NCBI GenBank assembly: GCA_002342985.1
Contig: DDRC01000154.1
Coordinates: 388 to 25,911, forward strand
DNA length: 25,524 bases
Reading direction: 5' to 3'
From: Flavobacteriales bacterium UBA2426
GTDB lineage: Bacteria; Bacteroidota; Bacteroidia; Flavobacteriales_F; PHOS-HE28
Every line of letters begins with the position of its first letter. The stretch's first letter is position 1. A program made the translations under genes and the position numbers. Positions 16,706 to 21,948 of the stretch are shown piece by piece. The notes under the pieces were generated by a model. That model worked only from the letters and a program-made list of their open reading frames with translations. It searched no databases and was not told where the DNA came from.

Positions 16706-17404
16706 TCAGGCCTGCTTCGCCATGCGCACCACGCGGAAGTTGAACATGGCGTCCTGCAGGGTGCCGTACAGCCGTACCCAGATCGGCAGCAGCTGCTCGG
16801 TGCCGCGCGCCATGGTGATGTCGCCCAGGTCGATCATCTCCGCATCGGTCCAGCCGAAGGAACGCAGCAGGGCACGCACCTCGCTCTTGGCGCCGGCATC
16901 ATTGCCGCAGAGGAACATGTGATGCTCCTCCGGCAGCAGGCGCGGGGCCACCATCAGGAAGCAGGTGAGCGTGTTGAGGCCCTTCACCACCTTGAGCTGC
17001 GGGAAGGCGCGCTGCAGCTGCTCGCCCAGCGAGTCCGTGTTGCACACCGAGAGGCTCGGGGGAAAGCCCTTCGAGAAGTCGAGCGGATTGGCGATGTCCA
17101 GCATCACCTTGCCGCTGAGGTGCGCTTCGCCGGCGTGCTTCAGCGCCTCCATGGAGCCGTGCCCGCTGGTGGCGTTCACCAGCAGCTCGCCGTGCGCGGC
17201 CGCCTCGGCGAAGGTGCCGAGCTTCACCGTGGGGTGCGCGGCCAGCCAGTCCTTCAGCGGGGGTCGCCCGAAGCCGTCCCTGTCCGCGCGGGCCATGCTC
17301 TGCTCCACGCTGCGTGTGCCGAGCACCACCGTGTGCCCCAGGCTGTCCAGTTTCTCGGCGATGGTCTGTGCGACCACCCCCGTTCCGAATACACCGATCT
17401 TCAT
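16706..17404 (-). CDS. NAD(P)-binding oxidoreductase of the F420-dependent NADP reductase family
   Basis: A 232-residue Rossmann-fold protein. The dinucleotide motif GTGVVAQTIAEKLDSLGHTVVLGTRS is at residues 7-32. LVNATSGHGSMEAL, GKVMLDIANPLDF and VVKGLNTLTCFLMVAPRLLPEEHHMFLCGND match the F420_oxidored (PF03807) family, which contains both true F420 enzymes and plain NADP-dependent reductases. F420 is not expected in Bacteroidota, so a different substrate is likely. The gene is divergent from an HxlR regulator 152 bases away, a common arrangement in which the regulator controls the oxidoreductase. Confidence 0.88.
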   Translation of the reverse strand: MKIGVFGTGVVAQTIAEKLDSLGHTVVLGTRSVEQSMARADRDGFGRPPLKDWLAAHPTVKLGTFAEAAAHGELLVNATSGHGSMEALKHAGEAHLSGKVMLDIANPLDFSKGFPPSLSVCNTDSLGEQLQRAFPQLKVVKGLNTLTCFLMVAPRLLPEEHHMFLCGNDAGAKSEVRALLRSFGWTDAEMIDLGDITMARGTEQLLPIWVRLYGTLQDAMFNFRVVRMAKQA

Positions 17405-17457
17405 GGTTGTGCGTATTGGTTTCGTTTCCTTAGCCCATGCGAAGATGACCGGCCTCT

Positions 17458-17492
17458 ATACTTTCCACAAGGACTGTCACGGAGGATAGTAT
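17458..17492. promoter_or_regulatory. Candidate HxlR operator (inverted repeat ATACTTTCC-N17-GGATAGTAT)
   Basis: ATACTTTCC (17458-17466) and GGATAGTAT (17484-17492) are inverted repeats with one mismatch in nine. They lie midway in the divergent region between the oxidoreductase and the HxlR gene. The outer TACT/AGTA half-sites resemble, from memory, operators of HxlR-family regulators such as YodB. Regulation of either gene is inferred only. Confidence 0.4.
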
Positions 17493-17499
17493 GAGCTGC

Positions 17500-17519
17500 C
17501 GGCGCCCGGTTAGGCGCCG
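17500..17519. repeat. GC-rich hairpin in the HxlR leader
   Basis: CGGCGCC (17500-17506) and GGCGCCG (17513-17519) form a perfect seven-pair stem with a six-base loop. It lies 37 bases before the preferred HxlR start codon. It could be a second protein-binding site or an mRNA hairpin. Confidence 0.45.
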
Positions 17520-17556
17520 CTGCAAGGCCGGGATCCCGCAGCAACTTTTCAACACC

Positions 17557-17970
17557 ATGATCATCGAAGGCAACGAGTACCGGATCAAGCTCCACGGGCG
17601 CGTCTATCACTGCGCGCTGGATGTCACCATGGAGCTGGTGGGCGGTAAGTGGAAGGCCATCGTGCTGTGGTACCTGCGCAAGGACAAGAAGCGCTTCAGC
17701 GAGCTACGCAAGCTGATCCCGGGCATAACGGAGAAAATGCTCTCCATGCAATTGCGCCAGCTGGAGCGCGATGGCTTCGTGAGCCGGAAGGTGCATGCCG
17801 AAGTTCCACCGCGCGTGGAATACGCGCTCACGCCACACGGCCGCACATTGCTGCCCTTGCTGGAAGAGATCGCCAAGTGGGGTCGCATGATGGGCGAGAA
17901 GCATGGCAGCATCGAGAAGGTGGAACGGCCGGCGAAGAGAAAGGTGGTGCGGAAGGCCAAGGCGGTTTAG
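17557..17970 (+). CDS. HxlR family transcriptional regulator
   Basis: A 137-residue winged-helix DNA-binding protein. The family signature is plain: YHCALDVTMELVGGKWKAIVLWYLRKDKKRFSELRKLIPGITEKMLSMQLRQLERDGFVSRKVHAEVPPRVEYALTPHGRTLLPLLEEIAKWG. HxlR proteins sense aldehydes, quinones or oxidants, often through the conserved N-terminal cysteine; here that is the Cys in YHCALDV. The C-terminus is a basic tail (RPAKRKVVRKAKAV). The ATG at 17557 is preferred; an upstream in-frame ATG at 17491 would add an unlike Arg/Cys-rich leader and put the operator-like repeats inside the gene. It is divergent from the F420-reductase-like gene, its likely target. Confidence 0.93.
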   Translation: MIIEGNEYRIKLHGRVYHCALDVTMELVGGKWKAIVLWYLRKDKKRFSELRKLIPGITEKMLSMQLRQLERDGFVSRKVHAEVPPRVEYALTPHGRTLLPLLEEIAKWGRMMGEKHGSIEKVERPAKRKVVRKAKAV

Positions 17971-17983
17971 CCGTGCACCGAGC

Positions 17984-17991
17984 TACCTTGG
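17984..17991 (+). promoter_or_regulatory. Possible -7 box before the VOC gene
   Basis: TACCTTGG differs by one base from TAnnTTTG and lies 18 bases before the ATG at 18010. It would give the VOC gene its own transcript in addition to any read-through from HxlR. Confidence 0.3.
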
Positions 17992-18009
17992 TCCTACTGA
18001 AAACATCCC

Positions 18010-18366
18010 ATGTCCCGACACGTCACCGGCATCGGCGGGCTCTTCTTCCGCGCCAACGACCACAAGGCGCTCGCCAAGTGGTACTACGAGCACTTCGGCA
18101 TCAACAACGAGGAGGCGGGCTTCATCTGGCAGCAGGATGCCGGGCCCACGGTGTTCTCGCCCTTCAAGCGCGACACCGACTACTTCGGGAACGACCAGCA
18201 ACAGTTCATGCTCAACCTGCGCGTGCAGGACCTCGATGGGCTGCTGCAGAAGCTCGAGGCCGCCGGCGTGCGCATCGACCCCAAGCGCACGGACGAGGAT
18301 TATGGCAGGTTCGCGTGGGTGTATGACCCGGAGGGGAACAAGATCGAGTTGTGGGAGCCGAAGTAG
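18010..18366 (+). CDS. VOC (glyoxalase/bleomycin-resistance) superfamily protein
   Basis: A 118-residue protein with two beta-alpha-beta-beta-beta halves of the vicinal oxygen chelate fold. It starts HVTGIGGLFFRANDHKALAKWYYEHFGI, has the middle segment QFMLNLRVQDLDGLLQKLEAAGVRI, and ends FAWVYDPEGNKIELWEPK. Metal-ligand candidates are the first His region and the C-terminal Glu of IELWE. VOC proteins act on aldehydes, antibiotics or aromatic diols; the substrate is unknown. It lies 39 bases after HxlR on the same strand and may be part of the same stress response. Confidence 0.9.
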   Translation: MSRHVTGIGGLFFRANDHKALAKWYYEHFGINNEEAGFIWQQDAGPTVFSPFKRDTDYFGNDQQQFMLNLRVQDLDGLLQKLEAAGVRIDPKRTDEDYGRFAWVYDPEGNKIELWEPK

Positions 18367-18376
18367 ATATGTAAGT

Positions 18377-18643
18377 ATGGCAGGCACACCCTATGCCAAC
18401 GAAGTTCAGATCGTCCGCAACGCGATCGAACAGCTTCGACATGAACAAGACCCAAGCCTGATCCCCGAGATGGAGGAGGAATGGAAAGCGGCTAGTACGG
18501 GCCTGGAATTCAATGGTATTACAAGTAGCGTGTTCAAGCATTTCCTTGCAACACGTACTCTAAGCCCCGAAACCCGATCAGCGCTGCACGCTGGTGTGCG
18601 CGCCATACGTGTGATCTTTGGGAGTGAAGAGCCCCGGTCGTGA
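18377..18643 (+). CDS. Hypothetical 88-residue protein
   Basis: An open frame with no family I recognise. The protein is acidic and mostly helical (EVQIVRNAIEQLRHEQDPSLIPEMEEEWKAA, then LSPETRSALHAGVRAIRVIFGSEEPRS). It begins ten bases after the VOC stop codon on the same strand. Codon use looks less GC-rich than in its neighbours. It could be real or chance; there is no competing gene on the other strand. Confidence 0.4.
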   Translation: MAGTPYANEVQIVRNAIEQLRHEQDPSLIPEMEEEWKAASTGLEFNGITSSVFKHFLATRTLSPETRSALHAGVRAIRVIFGSEEPRS

Positions 18644-18674
18644 GCAGCGATGGCACTGCGGGCCATGGTCGCAT

Positions 18675-18682
18675 TACCTTTA
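18675..18682 (+). promoter_or_regulatory. Possible -7 box before the toxin-antitoxin pair
   Basis: TACCTTTA differs from TAnnTTTG only in the last base and lies seven bases before the antitoxin ATG at 18690. Such short spacing would give an almost leaderless mRNA. Confidence 0.35.
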
Positions 18683-18689
18683 CACGACC

Positions 18690-18980
18690 ATGAAACTCCT
18701 GCTCGTCAACATCACCGATCCCCGCAAGGAGAAGCTGGTGACCGACATTCTGAACGAGATCGAGGGTGTTGAGGTGCGGCGTGCGCCATCGACGGCGAAG
18801 ACGTCCAAGCGCCGTGCGGCGAAAGCGACCACCAGCCGCCGTCCCAAGCTGAGCAAGCCCATGACCCCGCAGGAGGAGAAGTTCGTGAAGGGTCTTACCC
18901 GCGCGTTCAAGGAAATGGACGAGCACATCGCCGGAAAACGGAAGCTCAAGACCTTGAAAGAGGTGCTCGATGAGCTTTGA
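18690..18980 (+). CDS. Putative antitoxin of a type II toxin-antitoxin module
   Basis: A 96-residue protein starting MKLLLVNITDPRKEKLVTDILNEIEGVEV. It has a Lys/Arg/Ala-rich linker (about residues 31-53) and the C-terminal pattern EEKFVKGLTRAFKEMDEHIAGKRKLKTLKEVLDEL, which is common in short Bacteroidota antitoxins next to RelE/ParE toxins. The C-terminal helix probably wraps and blocks the toxin. It overlaps the toxin gene by 11 bases, so the two are co-translated. The ATG at 18690 is chosen over the one at 18618 because the latter adds unlike sequence. Confidence 0.82.
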   Translation: MKLLLVNITDPRKEKLVTDILNEIEGVEVRRAPSTAKTSKRRAAKATTSRRPKLSKPMTPQEEKFVKGLTRAFKEMDEHIAGKRKLKTLKEVLDEL

Positions 18981-19299
18981 CGTGATACCGATCCCGGAGT
19001 TCGTCAAAGAACTCAAGGGACTTGCGAAGAAGTACCGGTCCCTGAGGTCCGAGTTGGCCGAACTCGGCAACGCTTTGGCGGAAGAACCACACATGGGCAC
19101 GCCGCTCGGCAGCAGTTGCTACAAGATCCGTTTGGCCATCAAGTCAAAGGGCGCAGGGAAGTCAGGCGGCGCGCGCGTGATCACCTGCGTGGTGGCCGTG
19201 CGTGAAGAGGTGTATTTGTTGGCGATCTACGACAAGAGCGAACAGGCCACCTTGACCAATAAGCGATTGAAAGAGCTGCTGAAGCAGATACCGCGATGA
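18970..19299 (+). CDS. RelE/ParE family toxin
   Basis: A 109-residue protein of the RelE/ParE fold: FDVIPIPEFVKELKGLAKKYRSLRSELAELGNALAEEP at the N-terminus, then CYKIRLAIKSKGAGKSGGARVITCVVAVREEVYLLAIYDKSEQATLTNKRLKELLKQI. The basic RLAIKSKGAGKSGGAR strand and the later YLLAIYDKSEQ are the usual RelE-type core. Members either cut ribosome-bound mRNA or inhibit gyrase; which applies is unknown. The antitoxin gene precedes and overlaps it. It converges with the DUF2200 gene after a 19-base gap without a visible terminator. Confidence 0.88.
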   Translation: MSFDVIPIPEFVKELKGLAKKYRSLRSELAELGNALAEEPHMGTPLGSSCYKIRLAIKSKGAGKSGGARVITCVVAVREEVYLLAIYDKSEQATLTNKRLKELLKQIPR

Positions 19300-19318
19300 G
19301 TACCCAGCGCACGCAGCG

Positions 19319-19678
19319 TCATTCCCGCAAGATCTTCTCCATTGCCTTCCCCTTGGCCAGCTCATCCACCAGCTTGTCCAGGTAGCGGATCTGCTGCATC
19401 AGCGGGTCGGCGATCTCCTCCACGCGGTAGCCGCAGATCACGCCGGTGATCTTGGTGGTGTTCGGGTTCAGACGGGCCTCGGCGAAGAAGGTGCGGAAGT
19501 CGGTCTGGTCGGCGATGATCTGCTGAAGCGCCTGCTCATCGTAGCCCGTGAGCCACGTGATGACCTGGTGCAGCTCCTCCTTCGTGCGTCCCTTCTTCTC
19601 CACCTTCGTCACATAGTGCGGATACACGCTGGCGAAGGGCATCTTGAAGACGCGTTTGTTATTGGCTCCGGGTTTCAT
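19319..19678 (-). CDS. DUF2200 family protein
   Basis: A 119-residue protein that matches DUF2200: [43 protein letters not shown], then [55 protein letters not shown]. The length is normal and it looks complete. The family is widespread, soluble, and without a known function. It stands alone between the RelE toxin and the PIN gene, on the minus strand. Confidence 0.92.
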   Translation of the reverse strand: MKPGANNKRVFKMPFASVYPHYVTKVEKKGRTKEELHQVITWLTGYDEQALQQIIADQTDFRTFFAEARLNPNTTKITGVICGYRVEEIADPLMQQIRYLDKLVDELAKGKAMEKILRE

Positions 19679-19738
19679 GGTGCTTCAGAGATCAGCGGGG
19701 TATTCACTCATGCTCAATGCAACACTTACGATCATGCA

Positions 19739-20302
19739 TCACAGCAGTGCATGGAGATAGTCGGCCGTGTTCTTCAGGCCCACCTTCCTGAACTGGTCCA
19801 GCACCTGATAGGCGTCGAGCTCCGGGGATCGTCGATTCGCCACCAGCTCCTTGAAGGCCTCCAATGCGCGCGTCTGGTTCAGGTCGATGATGTCCGTGAG
19901 GAAGTCATCGGCGCTCTTCGCTTCCAGCCCATACTTGGCCAACTCCGCGGCTGGGAAATCGCTCAGGTTGTTCGTGACGATCAGGTTGGCGTTGGCCTTG
20001 ATCGCCGCGGCCAGCACATGGCGGTCGTCCATATCTGGAAGCTGCAAGGCTTCGATTAGGCCATCGTAGTTCTCCACGAGGGCATCCGGGAAGGCATCGC
20101 TCATGCGTTGGATGCGCTTGGCGATCGTTCGCTCATCAACCCCCTTCGCGCGCATCACCTTGATCCACTCTTCGCAAATGCCGCTGCTCCACTTCACGGT
20201 GAAGAGGTCGTAGTGCGCGAACCACAGCAGCAGGTCCCGGATGTTGACCGGGTAGATGACGTTGGTGTCCAGGACACACGTGAAGCGAACGCTATGTATC
20301 AT
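19739..20302 (-). CDS. PIN domain nuclease, toxin of a PIN/HTH module
   Basis: A 187-residue PIN-domain protein, expected to be a Mg-dependent RNase. Acidic residues fit the PIN site: Asp12 in CVLDTNVIYP, Glu44/Glu45 in GICEEWIKVM, Asp90/Asp92/Asp93 in LPDMDDRHVLAAAI, and Asp115 in TNNLSDFP. The C-terminal 65 residues form an extra helical part seen in the longer PIN_3-type toxins. It overlaps the upstream HTH gene by 11 bases, so the two form one module with the HTH protein as the likely antitoxin. Confidence 0.87.
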   Translation of the reverse strand: MIHSVRFTCVLDTNVIYPVNIRDLLLWFAHYDLFTVKWSSGICEEWIKVMRAKGVDERTIAKRIQRMSDAFPDALVENYDGLIEALQLPDMDDRHVLAAAIKANANLIVTNNLSDFPAAELAKYGLEAKSADDFLTDIIDLNQTRALEAFKELVANRRSPELDAYQVLDQFRKVGLKNTADYLHALL

Positions 20303-20753
20303 AGAGCCCGGCCTCTTCGTCGTCGCGCATCATGTCCTTGAGGTGCTGCTTCTGCGCCTCCTTCATCGCCTGACGGTACTTCATCACATCCTCATACCGG
20401 ATGCGGCGGTGCTTGCCGATCTTGGTGAAGGGAATCTTGCCTTGCTCCAGGAGCTTCACCACATGCGGCCGCGAACAGCCGAGCATCTCGGCGGCGGCCT
20501 GCGTGGTCATTTCGGCGGCGATGGGGACGATCTGCACGGGGCGGCCTTCGCCCAGGTCCTTCAGGATCCGCGTGAGGAGCTGGAGCGCCATGGTGGGCAC
20601 GGTGATCTTCTGGGAGGTCTCCTCGATCTCGATTTCCGTGGTGTCCTTCCGGGTCAGGCTCTTCAACGACTCCTCGAGCGCCGGGAACGATCGCCGCGCA
20701 GCCTCCTGCTCGGAGCGCGTGGGCCGGGGGGTAGGGGTCTCTAGGGCGGGCAT
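20292..20753 (-). CDS. Excisionase-type helix-turn-helix protein, likely antitoxin for the PIN protein
   Basis: A 153-residue protein with an excisionase/MerR-like DNA-binding domain (HTH_17) in the C-terminal half: MTTQAAAEMLGCSRPHVVKLLEQGKIPFTKIGKHRRIRYEDVMKYRQ. The N-terminal half (ALETPTPRPTRSEQ, then LKSLTRKDTTEIEIEETSQKITVPTMALQLLTRIL) is seen in antitoxins paired with PIN toxins. The ATG at 20753 is chosen because a full -7 box lies 21 bases upstream; the longer start at 20825 lies beyond that box. It is probably autoregulated. Confidence 0.87.
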   Translation of the reverse strand: MPALETPTPRPTRSEQEAARRSFPALEESLKSLTRKDTTEIEIEETSQKITVPTMALQLLTRILKDLGEGRPVQIVPIAAEMTTQAAAEMLGCSRPHVVKLLEQGKIPFTKIGKHRRIRYEDVMKYRQAMKEAQKQHLKDMMRDDEEAGLYDT

Positions 20754-20773
20754 AACGTTCGGTGTGAGTGACA

Positions 20774-20781
20774 CAAAGTTA
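20774..20781 (-). promoter_or_regulatory. -7 promoter box of the HTH-PIN module
   Basis: TAACTTTG on the minus strand matches TAnnTTTG, 21 bases before the ATG at 20753. Just upstream is a direct repeat of CGTTTCGTTTGTTTCG type (20784-20801), a candidate binding site for autoregulation. Confidence 0.6.
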
Positions 20782-21008
20782 ATCGAAACAAACGAAACGA
20801 TGTTGCGCAGGGGCCTCGCCCCCACCTCGTCCGTTTGCTTGATAGGAAGAGCTCGGCCGGCGCGACCACGGTCATAACCACCTGATACACAGCCATTCCA
20901 TTTCTTGATGGTTGTTTGATGGAAGGCCCTCTCCAGGAATTGAAAAGCAGGAGGGGCTTTTCAAGTTTCGGGGCGAAAATTTGAAAAGCTCTCCTCCATC
21001 AGTAGGAC
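20782..21008. other. Non-coding stretch between the HTH-PIN module and the decayed region
   Basis: No convincing gene is seen on either strand. It holds the upstream half of the HTH promoter region, a direct repeat of TTGATGG (within TTCTTGATGGTTGTTTGATGG, about 20907-20927) and the alternative hairpins at 20940-20998. Confidence 0.5.
20940..20998. repeat. Alternative hairpins built from three TTGAAAAGC arms
   Basis: TTGAAAAGC (20940-20948) pairs perfectly with GCTTTTCAA (20956-20964) around a seven-base loop. A second TTGAAAAGC at 20981-20989, followed by TCTCCTCC, can pair with the same GCTTTTCAA plus the GGAGG before it. Two mutually exclusive folds are therefore possible. It lies in a 591-base stretch (20754-21344) without a convincing intact gene. 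Confidence 0.6.
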
Positions 21009-21206
21009 ATGCCACCCTTGGTCACGGGCAACGAGCAAGGACGCATCTACCGCTGTTCGCGCTTTCGGATGGACGCGTGGCGATCGTTCATCTGACGGAT
21101 TCACGCGAACGTGAACGCCTACCTGACCCCGAGAACGTGGCTCTACGGAACGCTGGATCGCTTCATGGAAGAGGCGATGAAGCCTGCGCACAGGGACTGG
21201 GACTAG
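21009..21206 (+). pseudogene. Small open frame interrupted by an in-frame TGA, unrecognised
   Basis: From ATG 21009 the frame reads 28 residues (ending FRMDAWRSFI), a TGA at 21093-21095, then 36 more residues in the same frame (ANVNAYLTPRTWLYGTLDRF, then MEEAMKPAHRDWD) to a TAG at 21204. The second part has protein-like composition, but I do not recognise a family. It may be a decayed gene or chance. Confidence 0.25.
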
Positions 21207-21211
21207 TTGAG

Positions 21212-21269
21212 GGCGGCGAAGTCGGAGAGCGAGATGGTGTAGCTGTGGACGAGGAGGCGGGGCAAGAGG
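21212..21269 (-). pseudogene. N-terminal remnant of a dihydrofolate-reductase-family gene (copy A)
   Basis: On the minus strand this reads LPRLLVHSYTISLSDFAALN and then a stop. It aligns with copy B (21763-21820), which reads MPRLIVHGSTISLDGFGA. The DNA of the two is 48 of 58 identical. ISLDGF near the N-terminus is typical of the DHFR/RibD-C family. Here the initiator methionine has become TTG and the DG is lost, so it is decayed. Confidence 0.45.
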
Positions 21270-21344
21270 GTTTGATATGGATCAAATTTGGGCGTATCCG
21301 CTTACTATTGGTACTCCCGTTATTGAGGGATGAGGCGATGGACC

Positions 21345-21713
21345 ATGACGAACGCGACCATCGATAGGTTCTTCCAGCAGCGAAGCGATCCACGCCAACT
21401 CTTCGACGTCCTCTCCCGTGAGATCGACCGCTTGGGCGCTGCGACGATGCGTGTGTCCAAAAGCCAGATCGCGTTCCGGCGCAAGCGGAATTTCGCGGTG
21501 GTATGGATGCCCGGCCAGTACCTTAAGGATTACCCCACGGCGCCGCTCGTTCTAACGCTCTCCTTCCCCAAGCCCGATCCTTCACCGCGCTGGAAGGAGG
21601 TCGTGAGGATCGGACCGAAGCGGTTCACACACCACTTGGAGCTCTACCGAAAGCGCGACATCGATGCTAAGGTGCGACGTTGGTTACGGTCCGCATGGGA
21701 ACAGGCGGCTTGA
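21345..21713 (+). CDS. DUF5655-like protein
   Basis: A 122-residue protein: QLFDVLSREIDRLGAATMRVSKSQIAFRRKRNFAVVWMP, then APLVLTLSFPKPDPSPRWKEVVRIGPKRFTHHLELY, then DAKVRRWLRSAWEQA. The SKSQIAFRRKRNFA and HHLEL motifs agree with the DUF5655 family, which is short, soluble and of unknown function. It is complete, and the ATG at 21345 is favoured over 21330 because the family sequence begins soon after. The gene is flanked on both sides by a 58-base direct repeat derived from a DHFR-family gene, which suggests it was inserted. Confidence 0.8.
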   Translation: MTNATIDRFFQQRSDPRQLFDVLSREIDRLGAATMRVSKSQIAFRRKRNFAVVWMPGQYLKDYPTAPLVLTLSFPKPDPSPRWKEVVRIGPKRFTHHLELYRKRDIDAKVRRWLRSAWEQAA

Positions 21714-21820
21714 GATCCCTTTCCAACCCACCGACCAAAGCCTCCATCGGATGTTGCGGACAGGCGCCGAAGCCGTCGAGCGAGATGGTGGAACCGTGGA
21801 CGATGAGGCGGGGCATGAAG
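21687..21820 (-). pseudogene. N-terminal remnant of a dihydrofolate-reductase-family gene (copy B)
   Basis: From the minus-strand ATG at 21816 the frame reads MPRLIVHGSTISLDGFGACP, continues with QHPMEALVGWKG, and stops after about 42 residues. The first 24 residues look like the start of DHFR/RibD-C-family proteins (ISLDGFGA, then QxPMEA), but the rest of the roughly 180-residue domain is missing. The 3' end runs into the DUF5655 gene on the other strand. The repeat shared with copy A is 21763-21820. Confidence 0.45.
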
Positions 21821-21948
21821 TGTACACATGCAACCTTACGCATGTCGATGCTCGTGCCAAAGGTGGCTTGCTCCCTTCAACACAGCTTGTACATTGCACG
21901 GACGTTGGCGTTCTAGACAACACGTCCAGCAGAATGACTGATTCCATC

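Noticed and set aside
16706..17404. True coenzyme F420 reductase
   Set aside because: The family name is broad; F420 biosynthesis is not expected in Bacteroidota, so only a general NAD(P) oxidoreductase call is made.
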